DNA of 17,265 bases from an uncultured Candidatus Melainabacteria bacterium. GTDB lineage: Bacteria > Cyanobacteriota > Vampirovibrionia > Gastranaerophilales > Gastranaerophilaceae. The stretch lies in the NCBI GenBank assembly GCA_934700385.1, contig CAKUXO010000028.1, forward strand, positions 1-17,265. The letters are read 5' to 3'. Below, one piece after another: positions 6,784 to 13,155 of this stretch. The translations under genes and the position numbers were made by a program. Numbering within the stretch: the stretch's first letter is position 1; each line of letters begins with the position of its first letter. The notes under the pieces were generated by a model, which saw only the letters and a program-made list of their open reading frames with translations, ran no database searches and was not told where the DNA came from.

Positions 6784-8529
6784 ATGTTAAATTTTTTATT
6801 ACAAGGAAATCAAAAACAAATAGTAGGTCTTGCACTTACCCCAGGTATAGGATTAGAGGCGGTTGTACTTGATAATAAATCAGGTAAAACAATCGTAAAT
6901 TATGGTAGAAAAAGAGTAGATTATAATTTCTCTCAAAGAGAAATAGATAAATATCCTGAATTTAAAGCTGCTTTTAGTGAGTTAATGGATGAATTAAAAG
7001 TTTCATCTCAGGCTTTAGTTTATATTGTTCTACCTAATGTTTATTTTAACTTTATTGAGCTTGCCCCTTCTCTTGATGACGCTCAAGTTAAAACCGCAGT
7101 TTTATCTGAAGCTGAAGAATTCTATATCTTTAAAAGAGAAGAACCCGTTTCAGGTTGGGCTGATGTTTCAGATCCTCAAAGCGGTACAAGAAAAATTGCA
7201 TATTCTTCAATTCAAAGAAATGCTATTGAAGAATTAAAAGAAATGGCTGCCGACCTTGGTTTCAGTTTAGCTGGTATTGAAGGTTCTTATAGTGCTACTT
7301 TACGTGGTTTATATATTACAGGTGCACTTGATGATGTTATTTTAGAACAAGCGCCATGGACTGCTATGTTAATTGGTACAAATAGCTATACGCTTTTCCA
7401 ATTCAGAGGTTCAATTTTATTAAACTGTAATGAAGTTCCTCTTGCAATTCGTTCTTTTTCAGCAGAAGAAGCCTATGAAGCAATTGTTTCAAGTTCTTCA
7501 CAGTTCTTAGACACATATCCATCTCAAAAACTTTTCATAATAAGCCAAACAGATGATATTTCATCTGAAGTTTTAAGAAATCAAATGCGCTTTGAAGGCG
7601 AAGTTATTACAATTGATTCTAATAAATTTTCTAAAAAACCATTATTAGAAGTTCTTGCTGCATCTGATTTTAATGAGGCTAATTCTTTAACTTTAGCTGC
7701 AATTGGTGCTGCTAAAATTAAAACAGATTTTAACTTAACACTTAATGCTCTTGCTGATGACCCAAGCGCAAACACAGGTGTTTATTTAACAACAAAACTT
7801 TTTGGCAAACAAATTGATATCACAAGCGAATTTATCAAAAAAGCTGCAATTTTAAGCGTTGGGGCTTGTGTTATTGTATTTGGTGCTATTTCTGGAGTTT
7901 GTTCTGTTATAGATAGCTCTGCTCAAAATAAAATTGGTGAAATAAGTGGCGAAGTTCAATCAATTGATACTCAAATTGCTGCTCTAACAAAAGAAGATAA
8001 AAAACCAGCAATTGATATGACATCAATTATTGATGAAATTGTTGGAATGAATGTTAGCGCAATTAATTTCTATGATTCAATTGCAACAGATATTCCTAAA
8101 AATGTTTGGTTAACTCAATATTACAACCAAGCAGGTTCAAAACTTGCAATAAGAGGTATTGCTCAAAATATCGTTGATATTTATGAATATTATAAAAATT
8201 TAAGATTTGTTTCACCACAATCTGATATTAAATTAACTGAATTAAAAGTTGTGACAGATGAATTTGATAATGCAAATAAATCTTATTTAAGTAACATAAC
8301 AATTGATAAAGATGTTGATAGACTTTATTCTTTTGAAATTTCAAACACACAACTTCAACAAGCTGCTAAAGATGGTCAAAATCCTGATCAACAAGGTGGT
8401 TTATTAGATAATATGACACCTACAATTGAACAAAATGAAAGTGTTATCATAGATAAATCATCAAACACTCAAGACCCATCTAAAGCTAAAATAGAACAAC
8501 CTTCGGCACAAATGAAACCTCAAGGATAG
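6784..8529 (+). CDS. PilM-PilN fusion, pilus/secretion inner-membrane assembly protein (GspL-like layout)
   Basis: The 581-residue protein joins two proteins that are normally separate. Residues 1 to about 320 resemble the PilM actin-like cytoplasmic domain, including a final SLTLAAIGAAKI that matches the PilM AIGLAL segment. The usual N-terminal IDIG phosphate-binding motif is replaced by IVGLALTPGIGL, so ATP binding is doubtful. One membrane helix follows (about 354-376). Next comes a PilN-like periplasmic domain with the signature DIPKNVWLTQYYNQAGSKLA (436-455) and IRGIAQNIVDIYEYYKNL. The tail (525-581) is rich in Gln, Asn and Pro. GspL of type II secretion has the same order but is shorter. 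It lies 10 bp before the PilO-like gene, so the two should act together linking the cytoplasmic and periplasmic parts of a pilus machine. A GGAGAAGG sits 23 bases before the ATG, too far to be typical. Confidence 0.8.
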   Translation: MLNFLLQGNQKQIVGLALTPGIGLEAVVLDNKSGKTIVNYGRKRVDYNFSQREIDKYPEFKAAFSELMDELKVSSQALVYIVLPNVYFNFIELAPSLDDAQVKTAVLSEAEEFYIFKREEPVSGWADVSDPQSGTRKIAYSSIQRNAIEELKEMAADLGFSLAGIEGSYSATLRGLYITGALDDVILEQAPWTAMLIGTNSYTLFQFRGSILLNCNEVPLAIRSFSAEEAYEAIVSSSSQFLDTYPSQKLFIISQTDDISSEVLRNQMRFEGEVITIDSNKFSKKPLLEVLAASDFNEANSLTLAAIGAAKIKTDFNLTLNALADDPSANTGVYLTTKLFGKQIDITSEFIKKAAILSVGACVIVFGAISGVCSVIDSSAQNKIGEISGEVQSIDTQIAALTKEDKKPAIDMTSIIDEIVGMNVSAINFYDSIATDIPKNVWLTQYYNQAGSKLAIRGIAQNIVDIYEYYKNLRFVSPQSDIKLTELKVVTDEFDNANKSYLSNITIDKDVDRLYSFEISNTQLQQAAKDGQNPDQQGGLLDNMTPTIEQNESVIIDKSSNTQDPSKAKIEQPSAQMKPQG

Positions 8530-8539
8530 GAAACAATAA

Positions 8540-9118
8540 ATGGAAAAAATGATAAAAGAAAACATATTGTTCATTCTTCTTCCAATACTTGCGTTTTTTG
8601 GCGGTATATATGCGGTTTACCATTTTGGTTCACTAGCTGGCGCAAGCCAAAGTGAGCTTACCTCTAAAAAAAGCGAACTTGAAACAAAACAAAGTCAACT
8701 TGAACAAATTAAACAACAAAAACTTTCAAGTCAAACTCAAAAGAAGAAAGAATCAGGTTCAGGAAAAGTTATCTATGAGGTTTTAGGCGAACAATTCAGC
8801 CCAGAGGCTTCTTTTGGGATTATGTTTGAAAATGTTTTAGCCAACATTACAAATAGTGGAATTAAAATCCGCTCAATAGATTACAATTATCAACCTGTTG
8901 ATGATAAAGTTCTTTTAACAAACATAGATGGCTATAACGCTTGTGAGCTTTCTTTTGTAACAGTTGGAAATTATACTCAACTTCAAAACTTCTTTAAAAA
9001 CATAACAAAAGAAAAATATTTAACAAATATCTATGAAATTTATATTGAGCCTTATGATAAAGATAAAACAATTTTAATTGCAAAATTTAAAATAAGACTT
9101 TACACAAAAACAATTTAA
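8540..9118 (+). CDS. pilO: PilO-like pilus assembly protein
   Basis: This 192-residue protein has one N-terminal membrane helix (about 9-28), a charged coiled-coil stretch (about 38-62, repeating SELETKQSQLEQIKQ), and a C-terminal ferredoxin-like domain with the PilO pattern VGNYTQLQNFFKNITKEKYL (142-161) followed by TNIYEIYIEP. PilO partners PilN in the periplasm to form the alignment ring around the pilus. Here the partner would be the fused PilM-PilN encoded 10 bp upstream. AGGA lies about nine bases before the ATG. GspM would be an alternative name if this were type II secretion. No PilQ, PilP or ATPase gene follows in the window; the operon ends at a terminator. Confidence 0.72.
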   Translation: MEKMIKENILFILLPILAFFGGIYAVYHFGSLAGASQSELTSKKSELETKQSQLEQIKQQKLSSQTQKKKESGSGKVIYEVLGEQFSPEASFGIMFENVLANITNSGIKIRSIDYNYQPVDDKVLLTNIDGYNACELSFVTVGNYTQLQNFFKNITKEKYLTNIYEIYIEPYDKDKTILIAKFKIRLYTKTI

Positions 9119-9123
9119 AACTA

Positions 9124-9153
9124 AAAAAAGGGCTAAGTTAAAAGCCCTTTTTT
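9124..9153. terminator. Bidirectional terminator between pilO and the radical SAM gene
   Basis: AAAAAAGGGCT (9124-9134) and AGCCCTTTTTT (9143-9153) form an 11-bp stem with an 8-base loop; a run of T follows the GC part on either strand. The TAG stop of the radical SAM gene (9135-9133) is inside the hairpin. Confidence 0.85.
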
Positions 9154-10041
9154 AATGCCTTGATAAGAATTTCTTTGAATTAAAATTTTATCAATCATAT
9201 TTAAAATTTCAAATCTTCGATTAACCCATTTAGGCTGAAGTGTTGTTTCACTGTAGCCTGTTCCTGCTATTCTTTGAATTGTACAGTTTTTAGGTAATAT
9301 TTCTAAAATATCGCAAACAAGATTGCAATATTGTTCCATTGTCATTATATAAAAAGGATTTTTTTCATAAATCTTATTTAAAGGTGAATCTTTTAAAACT
9401 GTTAATTGATGAATTTTAATCCCGTCAATATCTAATTTTGAAAGCTCATAGGCTGTTTTTAACATCATTTCTTTTGTTTCATTAGGAAAGCCTAAAATTA
9501 TATGAGCGCAAACTTTTATCCCTCTTTCTTTTGTTTTTAAAACGGCATTTTTAAAACATTCAAAATCATGACCCCTGTTAATTAATTTAAGAGTTTCATC
9601 GTTTGCACTTTGAAGTCCATATTCAATCCAAGGATAAGGATAATTTTTAATTAAATCAAGTTTTTCATCATCAACGCAATCTGGTCTTGTGCCTATTGAA
9701 ATACTGATGATTTTATCTTGTTCAAAAACGCTGTCATAAGTTTTTTTAAGGACATCATAAGGCGCATAAGTATTTGAATATGATTGAAAATATGCCATAA
9801 AGGCTTCGGCTTTAAATTGAGAAGATAATTTTTCTTTACTTTTTTCAATTTGTTCTTTAATGGACATTTTTTCTAAACATCTTGAATAGCTACCTGTTTC
9901 ATCGCAAAAAATGCAGCCGCCACTTGAAATTGTGCCATCACGATTAGGGCAATAAAACCCGCTATCAAGAGTTATTTTATATACTTTTTTTCCGTGAGTA
10001 TCTTTTAAATACTTGCTAAAAGGGTAATAGCGCTTTTCCAT
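9133..10041 (-). CDS. Radical SAM protein of the YtqA/YhcC type
   Basis: The 302-residue protein matches the TIGR01212-type radical SAM family. The N-terminus KRYYPFSKYLKDTHGKKVYK leads to an unusual cluster motif, C31-x11-C43-x2-C46 (FYCPNRDGTISSGGCIFC), rather than CxxxCxxC, which is the hallmark of this group. Later conserved stretches are SIGTRPDC (115-122), EYGLQSANDETL (140-151), GIKVCAHIILGFPNET (174-189) and IAGTGYSETTLQPKW (258-272). It should bind a 4Fe-4S cluster and cleave S-adenosylmethionine; the physiological substrate of the family is not known to me. It is convergent with pilO and shares its terminator. Its ATG lacks a Shine-Dalgarno sequence and lies 11 bases after a TATAAT, so the leader would be about five nucleotides. 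Confidence 0.85.
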   Translation of the reverse strand: MEKRYYPFSKYLKDTHGKKVYKITLDSGFYCPNRDGTISSGGCIFCDETGSYSRCLEKMSIKEQIEKSKEKLSSQFKAEAFMAYFQSYSNTYAPYDVLKKTYDSVFEQDKIISISIGTRPDCVDDEKLDLIKNYPYPWIEYGLQSANDETLKLINRGHDFECFKNAVLKTKERGIKVCAHIILGFPNETKEMMLKTAYELSKLDIDGIKIHQLTVLKDSPLNKIYEKNPFYIMTMEQYCNLVCDILEILPKNCTIQRIAGTGYSETTLQPKWVNRRFEILNMIDKILIQRNSYQGIKKGLLT

Positions 10042-10052
10042 ATATAAATTTT

Positions 10053-10082
10053 ATTATAAAAAAATTAATTTAAAAACTTCAA
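10053..10082 (-). promoter_or_regulatory. Promoter of the radical SAM gene
   Basis: TTGAAG (10082-10077) and TATAAT (10058-10053) are separated by 18 bases on the minus strand. The start would be near 10046, only about five bases before the ATG at 10041. The -35 box overlaps the last codons of the upstream gene. Confidence 0.55.
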
Positions 10083-10442
10083 AATTTTCTTAGATAAAAA
10101 AGGCAAGAAAATTTTAAAAATATCTTTTCCTTTAATTCCTTTTAAACCTTTTGAAAAATCAATTGTTCTGAAAAGAATGATTAATTGGATAACATCAATT
10201 GAAAAAGAAATTAATTTTTTAATTTGAATAATTTTTTTATTAGTAATAATTCTCACGAATTTATTTACGTTAAGAAGATTTTGCTTTATTTTAATACTTA
10301 ATTCAAGCCCGATTTTGCCGATTAAATCTAGCTTTGGGATTAATGAAGTAACTTTTTTTTCAAGTTTAATTAATTTTTCAACCAAAATAAAAGTTAAGAT
10401 TATTTCAAGAATTGTTAACAATATAAAAATAAAATCTAACAT
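10065..10442 (-). CDS. Small basic membrane-anchored protein, function unknown
   Basis: I do not recognise this 125-residue protein. An N-terminal hydrophobic helix (about 2-22, MLDFIFILLTILEIILTFIL) is followed by a heptad-like region (VEKLIKLEKKVTSLIPKLDL), a second hydrophobic stretch (about 78-93, LISFSIDVIQLIILFR) and a Lys-rich tail. Nearly all residues are Ile, Leu, Lys, Phe or Asn, and the protein is strongly basic. The open frame is backed by a consensus TATAAT exactly six bases before the ATG, predicting a leaderless mRNA. It is divergent from the MurT-like gene with 66 bp between them, including a 20-bp palindrome. Involvement in the cell envelope is a guess from the membrane anchor and that neighbour. 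Confidence 0.6.
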   Translation of the reverse strand: MLDFIFILLTILEIILTFILVEKLIKLEKKVTSLIPKLDLIGKIGLELSIKIKQNLLNVNKFVRIITNKKIIQIKKLISFSIDVIQLIILFRTIDFSKGLKGIKGKDIFKIFLPFLSKKILKFLN

Positions 10443-10448
10443 TGGTGT

Positions 10449-10454
10449 ATTATA
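10449..10454 (-). promoter_or_regulatory. TATAAT placed for a leaderless transcript
   Basis: TATAAT (10454-10449) is followed by exactly six bases (ACACCA) and then the ATG at 10442, so the predicted start is the A of the ATG. This is the same geometry as upstream of the gene at 936. Confidence 0.55.
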
Positions 10455-10459
10455 ATATA

Positions 10460-10479
10460 TATAGAAAAATTTTTCTATA
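10460..10479. promoter_or_regulatory. 20-bp perfect palindrome between divergent genes
   Basis: TATAGAAAAATTTTTCTATA is a perfect 10+10 inverted repeat with no spacer. It lies across the -35 region of the leftward gene and upstream of the MurT-like gene, the position of an operator for a dimeric regulator. AT-richness makes chance palindromes easier, so this is tentative. Confidence 0.4.
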
Positions 10480-10508
10480 CGTAAACTAAACTATTTTAAA
10501 GGATTAAA

Positions 10509-11879
10509 ATGAAGTTTAAAACCGCCATCAGCTGGATTGGATACTTATACCGAATATTAGAAAAATTTAATCTTGAAGATAATTTTGAGATTGATTCATT
10601 TATTGATGAGCGCTATCCTGAACTTTTTTCTAAACTTCAATCAGGCTATGCAGAAAAAAAAGTCGCTTTTTGTATGTCTAATGGCAAAAAAACAAGCGTT
10701 AATATGTTTAATCATATCCTTGAAACAGCTGAAAAAACAGTTATTTCAAATGTTTTTAAATCTGCTAAAAGATATCCTATTATAACTTCAATTATTTTAA
10801 ATTTATCTAAAAATTTTAATTCTTTTTCTGATGAAAAAAAAGATTTTTATTCTATGGGGCTTTCAGAGCTTGAGCTTGAGGGCTATTTTAATTCAATGAA
10901 ATTTGATTATTTACTTTTAGGTAATCTTTTAATTAATCAGAATGAATTTTTATCTTTAGAAGAAAAAAGAAAAAAAATTCAAAATGCGATTATGCTTAAT
11001 TCTAAGTTGAATTTAATAATTAACGCTGATGAGCCGATGTTTTTTGAAATAGATAAAATCAAAGATGACACAACTTTTAATAAAAAAAGAAAAAAATTTT
11101 TCTATGGTTTTAATCAAATTGATTTTATGAATAAAGGGTTGTTTTTATCTCAAAAAAATGACTTAATGAGGTGTCCTAAGTGCGGTTGTAAACTTGATTT
11201 TAATCAAAGATATTATTCTCACTTAGGTGATTTTGAATGTGCTTGTGGGTTTATGCGCCCGAAATTAGATATTTCTGCTAATGCTAAAATTTTTGATGAC
11301 TACATCTTTTTGAATGTTTTTTATAACGATAATAAACTTCCTTTTAAAATTCCTCTAGGTGGCTTGGCTAATGCTTATAATGCCCTTGGGGCAATAGTTT
11401 TAGCTTTATTATCTGATATCGATAGAAAAACAATTGCTCGTGCTTTTGAAACATATCGCCCTTTAAAATCTATTGATGAGGTTTTTGAAAAAGATAATAA
11501 AAGAATTAAAATTAAAACAGTTAAAAACCCAACTTCATTATCTGAAGCACTTAGAGAACTTTATGGAAATAAAAATTCTAAAATTGTTTTTTGTTTAAGT
11601 GATGAAGTGCTTGATGGGGTTGATACAAGCTGGATTTGGGACGCTAATTTTGGCGCTTTAAAAGGGTTTGAAAATAAAATTTTTGTTTGTGGAAATCGTT
11701 TTGATGATATGGCGCTAAGGCTTAAATATGCTAATGTTAATCCAAATTTAATTGTTATGGATTCAAATGTTAAAAATGCGCTTAATTGCTGTTTTTGGGA
11801 ATTAGATGACGACGAGCAGATGATTGTTTTTTCAACTCCATATTTAATTAAAGAAGTTGAGGAAGTTTTAAATAAATAA
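10509..11879 (+). CDS. Degenerate MurT-like (Mur ligase/DUF1727) protein
   Basis: The 456-residue protein follows the whole MurT layout. MurT with GatD amidates D-glutamate of lipid II. Conserved parts are the zinc ribbon CPKCGCKL (222-229) with C244/C246 in DFECACGFMRP, NADEP (172-176), the FYGF segment (198-201), LGGLANAYNALGAI (283-296), and TSWIWDANF (373-381), whose D378 corresponds to the Asp shared with the GatD active site. However, the ATP loop GTNGKTT is replaced by MSNGKKTS (56-63), the RDQLDR segment is absent around 138-150, and the second Cys pair is CxC rather than CxxC. Ligase activity is therefore doubtful. No glutamine amidotransferase (GatD) gene lies beside it, although the two are normally adjacent. 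AAAGG sits six bases before the ATG. Confidence 0.72.
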   Translation: MKFKTAISWIGYLYRILEKFNLEDNFEIDSFIDERYPELFSKLQSGYAEKKVAFCMSNGKKTSVNMFNHILETAEKTVISNVFKSAKRYPIITSIILNLSKNFNSFSDEKKDFYSMGLSELELEGYFNSMKFDYLLLGNLLINQNEFLSLEEKRKKIQNAIMLNSKLNLIINADEPMFFEIDKIKDDTTFNKKRKKFFYGFNQIDFMNKGLFLSQKNDLMRCPKCGCKLDFNQRYYSHLGDFECACGFMRPKLDISANAKIFDDYIFLNVFYNDNKLPFKIPLGGLANAYNALGAIVLALLSDIDRKTIARAFETYRPLKSIDEVFEKDNKRIKIKTVKNPTSLSEALRELYGNKNSKIVFCLSDEVLDGVDTSWIWDANFGALKGFENKIFVCGNRFDDMALRLKYANVNPNLIVMDSNVKNALNCCFWELDDDEQMIVFSTPYLIKEVEEVLNK

Positions 11880-11883
11880 AAGT

Positions 11884-11968
11884 TTGCAAAAAATTTTCAA
11901 ACAGGATAGAATTAAATAATAATCAACTTCTGTGCGCCAATTAATTTTTTCAAATTTTTTCGCAGCAG
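11884..11968 (+). promoter_or_regulatory. Promoter and structured leader of the zinc-ribbon gene
   Basis: TTGCAA (11884-11889), a 17-base spacer and TAGAAT (11907-11912) form a good promoter with a start near 11919. The leader is about 84 nt, unusually long here. It can fold CTGTGCG (11930-11936) onto CGCAGCAG (11961-11968) with one bulge. It ends in a strong GGAG seven bases before ATG 12003. Confidence 0.5.
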
Positions 11969-12002
11969 TGGTCGAAAATATTACATCAAAAAGGAGACCA
12001 AA

Positions 12003-12269
12003 ATGTATCAAGACAAAACACTTATTTGCGAAGAATGTGGAAAAGAATTTATCTTCAGCGCAGGAGAACAAGAATTTTACGCTGAAAAAGGACTTGTAAA
12101 CGTTCCTAAAAGATGTCCAGATTGCAGAAAAGCTCGCAAACACAAATCAAGAAGAAGAATGTATGACGTTGTTTGCTCTCAATGCGGCGCTCAAACACAA
12201 GTTCCTTTTAAACCTACAGAAGGCAAAGAAGTTTTCTGTAAAGAATGCTTTGCTAAAAGGAAAGCATAG
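12003..12269 (+). CDS. Small zinc-ribbon protein with two CxxC pairs per half
   Basis: This 88-residue protein matches the family annotated as zinc-ribbon domain-containing protein. Eight cysteines form four CxxC pairs: C9/C12 (ICEECGKEF), C38/C41 (RCPDCRKARK), C58/C61 (VCSQCGAQ) and C79/C82 (FCKECF). This predicts two zinc sites, each built from two pairs. Between them is a very basic segment (ARKHKSRRRM, 44-53) that could bind nucleic acid. Members are widespread in low-GC bacteria and cyanobacteria; their function is not established to my knowledge. The strong GGAG site, good promoter and lysine-rich composition suggest abundant expression, possibly ribosome- or RNA-associated (inference). 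It is followed by a hairpin and convergent with the NrtR-like gene. Confidence 0.82.
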   Translation: MYQDKTLICEECGKEFIFSAGEQEFYAEKGLVNVPKRCPDCRKARKHKSRRRMYDVVCSQCGAQTQVPFKPTEGKEVFCKECFAKRKA

Positions 12270-12315
12270 GATATAAATATCCACAAGAGGCTTTTATTAA
12301 AGTTAAACAAACTAT

Positions 12316-12343
12316 AAGTGCCAATAATATCATATTGGCACTT
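12316..12343. terminator. Hairpin between convergent zinc-ribbon and NrtR-like genes
   Basis: AAGTGCCAATA (12316-12326) and TATTGGCACTT (12333-12343) form a perfect 11-bp stem with loop ATATCA. The T-runs are weak on both sides, so it may be an inefficient or shared terminator. Confidence 0.6.
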
Positions 12344-12365
12344 TAAATTTATTATATCCTAGTTT

Positions 12366-13052
12366 TTACGAAAAGAAATGACCCCTTTTAGAATCAAGTG
12401 TAATCCTATCAAAAGAATAAAGTGCAGCGGGGCGCTTAGAAACAGATTTCGTATATTCATTTGTTTCAACAAGAATATTAGAAGTTAACATTTTCTTTCT
12501 AAAATTTCTTTTATCTAAAGTCTTTTTCAAAATTAATTCATAAGATTTTTGTAATTCTGTTAAAGTGAACTTTTTAGGCAACAACTGGAAAGCAATTGGG
12601 CAAAGTTCAAGTCTTTCACGTGTTCTTTTAAGTGAATATTCAATAATTTCTTTGTGGTCAAAGGCAAGTGGCGGAAGTTTATCCACTTCGTGCCATTGAA
12701 TGTCTGCAACACCTTCTGTGTTTTTAATATCAAGTTTGATGTCTTCTGCCCTTAAAAGCGCAAAATAAGCACAAGTGATTACACGTGCATTTGGATAACG
12801 CAAAGGGTCACCAAAGGTGTATAATTGTTCAAGATAAATATTGGAAACAGTTGTTTTTTCTTTAAGGACACGAAGCGCCGCATCGTCAATGTTTTCAGAT
12901 AAACGAATAAATCCCCCTGGGATAGACCATCTACCCCTAAAAGGCTCGTTAGCACGTTTTACAAGAAGAACTTTAAGTTTGTTATCATGAATTGTTAAAA
13001 TTACAACGTCGACTGTGACTTCGTGTGTTTTTGTTTCCGCAAATGTTCTCAT
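12366..13052 (-). CDS. NrtR-like regulator with degenerate Nudix domain and winged helix
   Basis: The 228-residue protein has the NrtR layout: an N-terminal Nudix-fold domain (about 10-145) and a C-terminal winged helix-turn-helix (about 160-225), with the characteristic FTLTELQKSYELIL (162-175) and LDKRNFRKKML (179-189). NrtR proteins repress NAD-related genes and use the Nudix domain to sense ADP-ribose or similar ligands. The Nudix box (46-68, GGFIRLSENIDDAALR then VLKEKTTV) departs from GX5EX7REUXEEXGU: the first catalytic Glu is Val62, the last Glu is Lys66 and the glycine is Thr68, so hydrolysis is unlikely. No NAD gene lies nearby, so the target is unknown; autoregulation is possible. 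The ATG lacks a Shine-Dalgarno site and lies six bases after TATCAT, again suggesting a leaderless mRNA. Confidence 0.8.
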   Translation of the reverse strand: MRTFAETKTHEVTVDVVILTIHDNKLKVLLVKRANEPFRGRWSIPGGFIRLSENIDDAALRVLKEKTTVSNIYLEQLYTFGDPLRYPNARVITCAYFALLRAEDIKLDIKNTEGVADIQWHEVDKLPPLAFDHKEIIEYSLKRTRERLELCPIAFQLLPKKFTLTELQKSYELILKKTLDKRNFRKKMLTSNILVETNEYTKSVSKRPAALYSFDRITLDSKRGHFFS

Positions 13053-13102
13053 AATTCAATGATATAATAAAAATATACTTAAACAAGTCCTTAAGATTAT
13101 TT

Positions 13103-13150
13103 TTGAGTTTTGGGGATTTCTTGATAAAATAATTTTATAAATTATTGAGG
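13103..13150 (+). promoter_or_regulatory. Promoter region of the LmeA-like gene with an AT-rich palindrome
   Basis: TTGAGT (13103-13108), a 16-base spacer and TAAAAT (13125-13130) make a possible promoter. AATAATTT-TAT-AAATTATT (13128-13146) is a perfect 8+8 inverted repeat over the predicted start and could be an operator. GAGG at 13147-13150 is the ribosome site and lies five bases before ATG 13156. Confidence 0.4.
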
Positions 13151-13155
13151 TGTTT

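Noticed and set aside
7581..7775. 64-codon leftward frame inside the pilMN gene
   Set aside because: It is antisense to the PilM-like domain with no promoter or ribosome site.
11919..12002. A known riboswitch class in the zinc-ribbon leader
   Set aside because: The leader is short and AT-rich, and none of the conserved cores I know could be recognised; only a simple hairpin is supported.
11868..12143. 91-codon leftward frame over the zinc-ribbon gene
   Set aside because: It is antisense to a well-supported gene; its Phe/Ser-rich sequence is the complement of Lys/Glu codons.
13150..13155. GTG start two codons upstream for the LmeA-like gene
   Set aside because: The GTG overlaps the GAGG ribosome site, while ATG 13156 is correctly spaced and gives a standard signal peptide start.
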